From: UBA1479 sp002706405
GTDB lineage: Bacteria; Pseudomonadota; Alphaproteobacteria; Rhodospirillales; Casp-alpha2
DNA length: 64,000 nucleotides
Reading direction: 5' to 3'
NCBI GenBank assembly: GCA_963972255.1
Contig: CAXATO010000002.1
Location: 186,001 to 250,000, forward strand
Part shown: piece after piece, positions 56,359 to 64,000 of the stretch
Numbering within the stretch: the stretch's first letter is position 1
Layout of the letters: every line of letters begins with the position of its first letter
The notes under the pieces: model-generated
Databases searched by the model: none
What the model was told of the DNA's origin: nothing
What the model saw: the letters and a program-made list of their open reading frames with translations, nothing else
Translations under genes and position numbers: made by a program

Positions 56359-56387
56359 TTGCGCATTCGCTAATTTTTTCCTATCCA
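56359..56387 (+). promoter_or_regulatory. Predicted acs promoter
   Basis: TTGCGC (56359-56364), 17 bases, TATCCA (56382-56387). Transcription would start near 56394, giving a leader of ~234 bases before acs. Hexamers are moderate; the position beside the palindromes supports it. Confidence 0.42.
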
Positions 56388-56393
56388 ACAGTC

Positions 56394-56627
56394 TGCCTTG
56401 CCGCTTTCCAGGGCGCTATGCCTTGTTCTTGGATGAGATTTAGCCATACCATTCAGGTCCGCAGGGGGAATCGGGGTGCCGCCCCGATGCGGGGAAACGG
56501 TAAACGGCACAGCCTTTCGCGGGCGACCGCGGGCTGACGCAGGGAATGAGATCGGGCGGGACGCAGACCGGGCCCGCGCCAAAAAAGCGGCGCATGCCGC
56601 GTGCATTATTGGGAGGTTGCAACCGTC
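56394..56627 (+). promoter_or_regulatory. Long structured 5' leader of acs
   Basis: The untranslated stretch before acs contains successive hairpins: ATCGGGG/CCCCGAT (56470-56488), AGCC-CGCGG with GCGA tetraloop (56511-56535) and GCGGC/GCCGC (56587-56600) just before the ribosome site. The first region contains GGTGCC, seen in cobalamin riboswitches, but the B12 box and other parts are missing. I cannot match a known riboswitch class. Confidence 0.4.
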
Positions 56628-58574
<1,947 letters not shown>

Positions 58575-58596
58575 GCCGCCGCATCATCCGAGCAAG

Positions 58597-58626
58597 AAAG
58601 GCGGGACCCTTCGGTCCCGCCTTTTT
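58597..58626 (+). terminator. Rho-independent terminator of acs
   Basis: AAAGGCGGGACC (58597-58608), loop CTTC, GGTCCCGCCTTT (58613-58624) and further T's: a perfect 12-pair stem. It also stands at the end of the minus-strand gene 58649-58942, with its A's able to serve that side. Confidence 0.92.
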
Positions 58627-58648
58627 GCTGCCTGACGCAGGGAAAAGA

Positions 58649-58942
58649 TTATTCCGCGGCAACCATGGTCCGGACCAGAAGCAACAGGTCCTTGGCGTTG
58701 TCGAACTGCTTTTCCGCGCAGCGCTGTTTCGCCAGTTCCATGACCTTCAGCAGAATCTCTTCGGACTTGCCTTCCACGGCGGGGTTCTCGTCAATTGCGG
58801 CGGCCGTGTCCTTCATCACCTGAAGGCATTGTTTTTCGTCCCGGATGTCCTGGGCCTGAACTGGCGGCGAAACCACCGTACCGAAAGCAACGACGGAGAA
58901 AACGGCAGCGATGAGGCCGAGCCGGCCGATATGAAGGGGCAT
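58649..58942 (-). CDS. Small exported helical protein, function unknown
   Basis: The 97-residue protein has a signal peptide (LGLIAAVFSVVAFGTVVSPPVQAQ, cleavage ~31). The ~66-residue mature part is helical with two cysteines (KQCLQVM and KQRCAEK), 38 residues apart, likely a disulfide. GGAG supports ATG 58942. It is convergent with acs and upstream of no gene on its strand. I do not recognise a family. Confidence 0.65.
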   Translation of the reverse strand: MPLHIGRLGLIAAVFSVVAFGTVVSPPVQAQDIRDEKQCLQVMKDTAAAIDENPAVEGKSEEILLKVMELAKQRCAEKQFDNAKDLLLLVRTMVAAE

Positions 58943-59071
58943 GTCAAATCTCCATTGGTTGGTTGGTCGAACAATGCCGGCCCACGCACGCGAATTTTTC
59001 CTGCCAACCAGGCATGGAAAACACGATTCGGGTTTGTGCTGTTTCACCGGACGCAGCCTGTCCGCGCGTTG

Positions 59072-59098
59072 GCGGCGCTCGTCACGCGCCGCTTTTTT
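59072..59098 (+). terminator. Plus-strand terminator-like hairpin
   Basis: GCGGCGC (59072-59078), 7-base loop, GCGCCGC (59086-59092), then six T's (59093-59098). On the plus strand it is a good terminator, yet both neighbouring genes (58649-58942, 59177-61363) are on minus and acs is already terminated at 58626. It may end an unrecognised plus-strand transcript arising in 58943-59070. Confidence 0.5.
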
Positions 59099-59176
59099 CA
59101 GTCGCTCCTAATATACCAGAACGGCGGATACCCCGCTACTGGACAAACAGATGACCGAGTACCGCACGCCCCTTGT

Positions 59177-61363
59177 TCACGCCATGCGCAGGCCCGCGTT
59201 CTTCAGCGGGAAATCGCGGATGCGTCTGCCCGTGGCGGCGAAGATGGCGTTGAGCACGGCAGGGGCGGCCACGGCGATGGTCGGCTCGCCGACCCCGCCC
59301 CAGAACCCGCCCGACGGCAGAACCTCGGCTTCGACCTTGGGCATGTCCTTGATGCGCATGACCTCGTAGGTATCGAAATTCTGCTGTTCGACCCGCCCGT
59401 CCTTGACCGTGCATTCGCCCATCAGCATGGCCGACAGGCCGTAGACGAAGGAGCCTTCGACCTGGGCCGCGATCTGCTGCGGGTTGACGGCATGGCCCGG
59501 GTCCGTGGCCGCGACGATGCGGTGGATTTTCACCACGCCGTCGGGCGTGACCGAAACCTCGGCGCAGGCCGCCACATAACTGGCGAAGGCGTTGCAATGG
59601 GCAAGGCCGCGAAACACGCCCTTGGGCGCGGGCGTGCCCCAGCCGGCCTTGTCCGCCACGGCTGTCAGCACCGCCCGGCTTTGCGGATGGTCCTTCATGT
59701 ATTTGAGCCGGAACGCCAGCGGGTCCTGGCCGGCGATATGGGCCAATTCGTCCATGAAGCATTCCAAATAGATCACGTTCTGGTTGGCGTTGACGCCGCG
59801 CCAGAAGCCGGGCCGCAGGTGCGGGTTGCGCATGGCATGGTCGACCAGCAGGGTGGGAAAGCCGTAGCTGATCGCGTGATCGCCCTTGGGGGCGAGGCAT
59901 TGGAAGGTGACCGGATCCATCCCGGCCCGAAGCCGCCCCGGCATGATGCCGGCCAGGATCGACTGGCCCGAGATGCGCACGCGCAGGCCCGTGATTTCGC
60001 CGTTGTCGTCGAGCCCCGCGGTCAGGCGGCATTGGGTGATCGGGTGATAGGCGCCGTGGGTCATGTCCTCTTCCCGGGTCCACAGCAGCTTCACCGGCGT
60101 GCCCGGCATCTGCTTGGCGATCAGCACCGCCTGGCGCACGTAATCATGGACCGGCCCGGCGCCCCGCCGCCCGAAGCCGCCGCCCAGCAGCGTCTTGTAG
60201 ACGTCGCATTTACCGGCGGGCAGACCCGCGGCTTCGGCCGCCACACCCAGGGCCGATTCCCCGTTCTGGGTCGGGCACCAGACCTCGCAGCGGTCGGGGG
60301 TCCACAGGGCCGTGGCGTTCATGGGCTCCATGGTCGCGTGGTGCTGGAACGGATAGGAATAGGTCGCCTGCACCTGTTTGACCGAGGCGGCGATGGCCAC
60401 CGGCGCGTCGCCGACCTGGTGGGCGACGAAGGCGTCCTTGGCGTCCAGGCCGTCGGCCACCATGGCCGTGATGTCGGCGCTGTCGACCTTGGCATGGGGG
60501 CCTTCGTTCCAGTCAACGGGCAGGGCGTCGATCGCCGTTTTCGCCTGCCACCATTTGTCGGCGATCACGGCGACGGCGTCGTCGCCGACGGCGACCACCT
60601 TCTTCACGCCGGGCATGCCCATGACTTTCGACGCGTCGAAAGATTCCAGCTTGGCCCCGAACAGGGGGTATTGGCGGATCGCCGCGTTGAGCATGCCGGG
60701 CAGTTTCAGGTCCGTGCCGTAGAGCTGCTTGCCGGTCAGCTTGTCGGCCGTGTCCAGCCGTTTGAGCGGCTGGCCCGCGATGCTCCAGTCCTTGGGGTCC
60801 TTCAAGGCGACCGCGTCCGGCACGGGCAGCTTGGCGGCGGCTTCGGCGACCCTGCCGTAGGTCGTCGTGCGGCCCGTGGCGCCATGGGTGATGACCCCCT
60901 TGGCAGTGGTGCAGTCCGTCGGCGCGACGCCCCAGGCATTGGCCGCCGCCGTCACCAGCATCTGGCGTGCCGCAGCACCACCTTCGCGCACGTAATCGTG
61001 GGACCCCCGGATGCCCCGGCTGCCGCCCGTCGCGAAGCTTTTCCACACCTTGCCGCGGGCCAGGTTGGTGCCCGGCGTAGGGTATTCCGTGGTCACACGG
61101 ACCCAGTCGCAATCCAATTCCTCGGCCACCAGTTGGGCCAGGCCGGTCAGCGTGCCCTGCCCCATTTCCGAGCGCGCGATGCGGATGACCACGGTCTCAT
61201 CCGGCCGCACCACGACCCAGGCGGTGATCTCGTCCGCCTGCCCGGCGCCGGCGAGGGCCGCGCCGCCGCCGCTTGAAAGCGGCACGCGGAAACCCAGGAC
61301 CAGACCGGCGGCCCCGGCGGCGGTCAGGAAGGTTCTGCGGGAAACGTTCATCGATGTCGTCAT
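59177..61363 (-). CDS. Molybdenum hydroxylase large subunit (xanthine dehydrogenase family, IorB-like)
   Basis: The 728-residue protein has a Tat signal (NVSRRTFLTAAGAAGLVLGF, ~6-25), the molybdopterin-binding aldehyde oxidase fold with LGGGFGRRGAGPVHDYV (~395), FWRGVNANQN (~515), and GGFWGGVGEPTIAVAAPAVLNAI with the active-site Glu near the end (~680). The Tat signal and paired small Fe-S subunit are like isoquinoline oxidoreductase. It oxidises an aldehyde or N-heterocycle in the periplasm, substrate unknown. No cytochrome subunit or XdhC-type chaperone is next to it. Confidence 0.88.
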   Translation of the reverse strand: MTTSMNVSRRTFLTAAGAAGLVLGFRVPLSSGGGAALAGAGQADEITAWVVVRPDETVVIRIARSEMGQGTLTGLAQLVAEELDCDWVRVTTEYPTPGTNLARGKVWKSFATGGSRGIRGSHDYVREGGAAARQMLVTAAANAWGVAPTDCTTAKGVITHGATGRTTTYGRVAEAAAKLPVPDAVALKDPKDWSIAGQPLKRLDTADKLTGKQLYGTDLKLPGMLNAAIRQYPLFGAKLESFDASKVMGMPGVKKVVAVGDDAVAVIADKWWQAKTAIDALPVDWNEGPHAKVDSADITAMVADGLDAKDAFVAHQVGDAPVAIAASVKQVQATYSYPFQHHATMEPMNATALWTPDRCEVWCPTQNGESALGVAAEAAGLPAGKCDVYKTLLGGGFGRRGAGPVHDYVRQAVLIAKQMPGTPVKLLWTREEDMTHGAYHPITQCRLTAGLDDNGEITGLRVRISGQSILAGIMPGRLRAGMDPVTFQCLAPKGDHAISYGFPTLLVDHAMRNPHLRPGFWRGVNANQNVIYLECFMDELAHIAGQDPLAFRLKYMKDHPQSRAVLTAVADKAGWGTPAPKGVFRGLAHCNAFASYVAACAEVSVTPDGVVKIHRIVAATDPGHAVNPQQIAAQVEGSFVYGLSAMLMGECTVKDGRVEQQNFDTYEVMRIKDMPKVEAEVLPSGGFWGGVGEPTIAVAAPAVLNAIFAATGRRIRDFPLKNAGLRMA

Positions 61364-61377
61364 GTCCGATCCTCCCC

Positions 61378-61833
61378 CTACGCTTTGCGGCCGGCGGCCT
61401 GATGGATACCGGCGCGCACGCGCTGGTAGGTGCCGCAGCGGCAGATGTTGGAGATTTCAGCGTCGATGTCGGCGTCCGTGGGCTTGGGGTTTTTTGCCAA
61501 CAGCGCCGCCGCCGCCATGATCATGCCGGTCTGACAGTAGCCGCATTGCGGCACGTCGAGATCCAACCAAGCCTGCTGCACGGGGTGGGAGCCGTCCGGC
61601 GACAGGCCTTCGATGGTGACGATCTTGTCCGTCGCGGCGACAGCTTCCAGCGGCAGGGCGCAGGACCGAACGGCCTCGCCGTTCACATGCACGGTGCAGG
61701 CCCCGCAGGCGGCGATGCCGCAGCCGTATTTGGCGCCGGTCAGGTCGAGATACTCACGCAGTACCCACAACAGGGGCGTCGCCCCGTCGGCGTCGACCGT
61801 AACGGTCCTGCCGTTGACGTTGATCTTCGCCAT
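61378..61833 (-). CDS. Molybdenum hydroxylase [2Fe-2S] subunit (IorA-like)
   Basis: The 151-residue protein has the plant-type cluster CGIAACGACTVHV (~38-50) and the helical-domain cluster CGYCQTGMIM ... ICRCGTYQRVRAGI (~97-140), the standard two [2Fe-2S] set. It passes electrons from the large subunit. It precedes that gene by 14 bases on the same strand; GGAGGA supports ATG 61833. It has no signal peptide and is likely exported as a complex with the Tat-bearing partner. Confidence 0.92.
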   Translation of the reverse strand: MAKINVNGRTVTVDADGATPLLWVLREYLDLTGAKYGCGIAACGACTVHVNGEAVRSCALPLEAVAATDKIVTIEGLSPDGSHPVQQAWLDLDVPQCGYCQTGMIMAAAALLAKNPKPTDADIDAEISNICRCGTYQRVRAGIHQAAGRKA

Positions 61834-61936
61834 GGGGCGATCCTCCGGAATTTGAAAATGAGATTGCGGTGATGTTCCGCCCGCCTGGGCGAAATGTCTA
61901 ATCACATTGTGATGACGGGACAGGGCGCGGCGCCGG

Positions 61937-63349
61937 TCAGCTTTCGTAACGCGTGTTGCCGCGGCGGTTGGTGTCGATGGGCAGTTCCATCAGCAGCGGC
62001 TGATGGGCGCGCTGGGAACAGTTCTTGCGCGGGCACAAATGGCAGTTGATGCCGATGGGCGCGAACAGTTCGTCGTCGCGGCTGTTGAAGGGGGCGGCAT
62101 AGGCGAGGCGATGGGCGTGCTTCAATTCGCAGCCCAACGAGAGCGCGAGGCGGCGGTCCTGGGTGTCGCGCGAAAACACCGGGCGCTCCGTGGTTCGTGA
62201 CATGGTGAAGAAGCGTTCCCCGTCCGGCAGTTCCACGAACTGCGGCACGATGACGCCCGGCGTGCGGAACGAGGTGTGGATGTTCCACACCGGGCAGGCG
62301 CCGCCGTAATCCGCGATGTTGAACGAGGTCGAATTGAACCGCTTGGTGACGTTGCCGGCCTTGTCGACGCGCAGAAAAAAGAACGGCACGCCCTTGGCAC
62401 CGTCGCGCTGCAACGTCGTCAAGCGGTGGCAAACCATCTCGAAGGACACGCCGAAGGCGGCGGCCAGGCGGTCGACGTCATATCGGGTGTCCTCCGCCGC
62501 CTCGAAAAACGGGCCGTAGGGCATGAGGAAGGCGGCGGCGAAATAATTGGCGAGTTCGACATGGCAACGCGCGACGGCGGTGTCCGAACGGAAGGCGCTG
62601 TCGGCCGTCAGCTTTTCCAACAGGGCGGGCAGTTCCACCAGGCACAGCACATGAGCCAGCTGGAACACCCGGTTCTGATGGTCGAGCGCTTCCGACAGAT
62701 AGATCATCGATTCCGCTTCGTCATGGATGCGCAGCGCCTGGCCCATGGCTTCGATGGCGGCCGTGCGGACCTCAAGCCCATGGACCCGCATGAGCCGGCC
62801 CTTGAGCACGGAATAGATGTCGTCGACCTCGCAGGGCGTGGCGGCGCGCAGGCGTTCGGCCGCCGCCTCCAGATCGGGGAAGTGGTTGGAATGATCGCGG
62901 AAGAAATCGTGGATGATGCGTTCCGGCGTCGATGACAGCAGGTCCGCCGGCATGCCTTCGCTGCCCAGCCGCATCATGTTTTCCAGCGCGTTTCGGTGAT
63001 TGCGATAGAGATGCAGGAAATGCTCGACCAGCCGGGGCGCATGATCGATGGCGGCGCGCAGTTCCTGCAGGTCGGGAAGGCCGCCGGTGAACAGCGGATC
63101 CTGCAGCATGTTGCGCAAATCGGCCAGCTGGGTCGAGCTCTCGTCCTGAATCAGGTCGCGCCAATCGACGCCGTAGGCATCGGACAGCGACATCAGCATG
63201 GTCACGGACAGGGACCGCTGATTGTTTTCCAGCAGATTGACATAGGCCGTACTGACCCCCAGGGCCGTCGCCATTTCCGCCTGGGTTTGTCCGTGTTCGC
63301 GGCGCAACTGGCGCAGCCGCGGCCCGACCAACGTCTTGCGCATGCGCAT
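61937..63349 (-). CDS. ScfR-type short-chain fatty-acyl transcriptional regulator
   Basis: The 470-residue protein has an N-terminal XRE helix-turn-helix (GPRLRQLRREHGQTQAEMATALGVSTAYVNLLENNQRSLS, ~9-48), an IrrE/M78-like middle (HVELANYFAAAFLMPYGPFFEAAEDTRYDVDRLAAAFGVSFEMVCHRLTTLQR, with its HExxH-like site degenerate) and a C-terminal cysteine cluster (INCHLCPRKNCSQRA, ~447). This matches regulators of propionate/acetate metabolism (MccR/PccR/RamB group), which bind acyl-CoA. It may control acs. It lies upstream of the molybdenum hydroxylase genes on the same strand. Confidence 0.87.
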   Translation of the reverse strand: MRMRKTLVGPRLRQLRREHGQTQAEMATALGVSTAYVNLLENNQRSLSVTMLMSLSDAYGVDWRDLIQDESSTQLADLRNMLQDPLFTGGLPDLQELRAAIDHAPRLVEHFLHLYRNHRNALENMMRLGSEGMPADLLSSTPERIIHDFFRDHSNHFPDLEAAAERLRAATPCEVDDIYSVLKGRLMRVHGLEVRTAAIEAMGQALRIHDEAESMIYLSEALDHQNRVFQLAHVLCLVELPALLEKLTADSAFRSDTAVARCHVELANYFAAAFLMPYGPFFEAAEDTRYDVDRLAAAFGVSFEMVCHRLTTLQRDGAKGVPFFFLRVDKAGNVTKRFNSTSFNIADYGGACPVWNIHTSFRTPGVIVPQFVELPDGERFFTMSRTTERPVFSRDTQDRRLALSLGCELKHAHRLAYAAPFNSRDDELFAPIGINCHLCPRKNCSQRAHQPLLMELPIDTNRRGNTRYES

Positions 63350-63399
63350 GCCGGGGTCCTTTCCCGATCGCCCTATTAACAGTTTTACATATTACTAAT

Positions 63400-63416
63400 T
63401 TTGTTGCCAATACAAA
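63400..63416. promoter_or_regulatory. TTTGT-N7-ACAAA inverted repeat before the ScfR-type regulator
   Basis: TTTGT (63400-63404) and ACAAA (63412-63416) flank seven bases, ~55 bases before the regulator's start, in an AT-rich segment. The arms share TTGT...ACAA with the palindrome upstream of acs (there with 8 bases between), so it could be an autoregulatory site. Confidence 0.3.
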
Positions 63417-63446
63417 TAACACATAAACCCGAAATTCCGTGCCTGT

Positions 63447-63458
63447 CTGGTATACCAG
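63447..63458. promoter_or_regulatory. Perfect 12-base palindrome (GntR-like operator)
   Basis: CTGGTATACCAG, symmetric around TATA, lies ~77 bases before the reductase ATG. TGGTATACCA cores are typical of GntR-family (FCD/VanR) operators; no GntR gene is in the window. Confidence 0.45.
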
Positions 63459-63534
63459 CGCTAGGGTCCCGGCGAATACATCGTCCGCGTGCAGGGGCGA
63501 CGATGGAACGCAACGACATTCGAGGAGACCCGAC

Positions 63535-64000
63535 ATGGCACATAACATTCTCATCCTTGGCGCTTCCTACGGCTCCCTGCTCGGCACCAAACTGTTGATG
63601 GCCGGCCACAACGTGACCCTGGTGTGCCGCGAGGAAACGGCCAAGCTGATCAACGAACACGGCACCGAAGTCCGCATCCGCCTGAAGGGCGAGGACGCGC
63701 ATCGCACCTTCCGTTCCCAGGACCTGCCCGGCCGCCTGGACGCCCAGACCCCGGAAAACGTCGCCGCCGGCGCCTATGACCTGGTCGGCCTGGCCATGCA
63801 GGAGCCACAGTATTCCGCGCATTCACTGCGCACGCTGTTGATCCGCATCGCCGACGCCGGCATCCCGTGCCTGTCGATCATGAACATGCCGCCGCTGCCG
63901 TTCCTCAAGCGGATTCCCGGCCTCGACACGGGCAAGCTGGAAGCGGCCTATACCAACCCCCGTGTCTGGGACCGTTTCGACCCCGACCTGATGACGCTGT
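63535..64000 (+). CDS. Ketopantoate reductase-like (PanE/ApbA) protein, N-terminal part
   Basis: The first ~155 residues are visible; the gene continues past the edge. It starts MAHNILILGASYGSLLGTKLL, a Rossmann nucleotide site with GASYGSLLG in place of GxGxxG, and continues to VCREETAKLINEHGTEVRIRL, a PanE-like pattern. It may reduce 2-ketoacids such as ketopantoate, or be a paralog with a different substrate. GAGGAGACCC supports the start. It is divergent from the ScfR-type regulator. Confidence 0.78.
   Translation, partial: MAHNILILGASYGSLLGTKLLMAGHNVTLVCREETAKLINEHGTEVRIRLKGEDAHRTFRSQDLPGRLDAQTPENVAAGAYDLVGLAMQEPQYSAHSLRTLLIRIADAGIPCLSIMNMPPLPFLKRIPGLDTGKLEAAYTNPRVWDRFDPDLMTL

Noticed and set aside
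56460..56540. Cobalamin riboswitch before acs
   Set aside because: GGTGCC and a GGGGAAACGG stretch are suggestive, but the B12 box and the conserved junction are absent.
58625..61276. An 883-codon plus-strand frame opposite the molybdenum hydroxylase
   Set aside because: Its sequence is a shadow of the real minus-strand gene with its clear molybdopterin motifs, and it has no recognisable domain.

Overview
The window is high-GC chromosomal DNA of an alphaproteobacterium, most likely a Rhodospirillales-type, possibly aquatic, organism. This rests on family content: a Mic60-like membrane protein beside HemY and hemC/hemD, an IalB-like exported protein, a DUF1127 protein, a short-chain fatty-acyl (ScfR-type) regulator, three GcvA-type LysR regulators and an rpmI-rplT-pheS-pheT cluster. 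Genus cannot be fixed from sequence alone. I see no insertion sequence, integrase, prophage, CRISPR array or rRNA. One tRNA, Thr(CGU), is present.

Layout. 1-4331 (minus): start of pheT, pheS, rplT and rpmI, preceded by a membrane PAS histidine kinase; infC is not next to rpmI. 4376-8404: a Lys-rich single-pass membrane protein, then cobD (cobalamin) and acetoacetyl-CoA synthetase. 8401-17724: LysR regulators, an enoyl-CoA hydratase, a VOC protein, an AT-rich operator-like region before a DUF1127 gene, DMT and MFS transporters, a seven-TM histidine kinase, a quinone oxidoreductase and a TrmH-type methyltransferase. 17721-23365: asparaginase II, an IalB-like protein and a coupled rlmN-DUF427-ArnT-like-PAP2 operon. 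23455-26129: tandem paralogous outer-membrane barrel proteins sharing an upstream motif. 26247-31830: argG, an ABM/TauD pair with a divergent LysR, a DUF4143-type ATPase and a uracil-DNA glycosylase.

31972-33855: a self-contained ECF sigma / Tat-exported ferritin-like / cytochrome c operon with a well-formed ECF promoter in front of the sigma gene. 34050-42866: glucosaminidase, sirtuin, low-molecular-weight phosphatase, HAD hydrolase, RNA cyclic phosphodiesterase, FIST protein, and the tesA/ybbA/ybbP-type lipase-ABC transporter locus with overlapping divergent starts. 43043-48562: Bax-inhibitor-1 protein, glyoxylate reductase, SDR, a J-domain protein with an unfamiliar N-terminus, and a gene-poor stretch with two candidate small RNAs. 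48563-56320: tRNA-Thr; hemC-hemD-mic60-hemY on minus; tsaD-gpsA-YciI-Rieske on plus. 56628-64000: acetyl-CoA synthetase with a long structured leader and an upstream palindrome, a small exported protein, a two-gene molybdenum hydroxylase, the ScfR-type regulator and the start of a ketopantoate-reductase-like gene.

The most promising unexplained items are: (1) a candidate ~95-nt small RNA at 48383-48478 with a C/U-only 17-nt loop and its own terminator, resembling alphaproteobacterial anti-Shine-Dalgarno RNAs; (2) the ECF sigma / ferritin-like / cytochrome c operon without an anti-sigma gene; (3) the acs control region (16-bp palindrome, repeated half-site, 230-nt leader with consecutive hairpins) in the same window as a ScfR-type regulator; (4) the tandem barrel paralogs with a shared upstream motif. 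Housekeeping functions come from recognised motifs; operon and regulatory statements are inference from spacing and sequence patterns.
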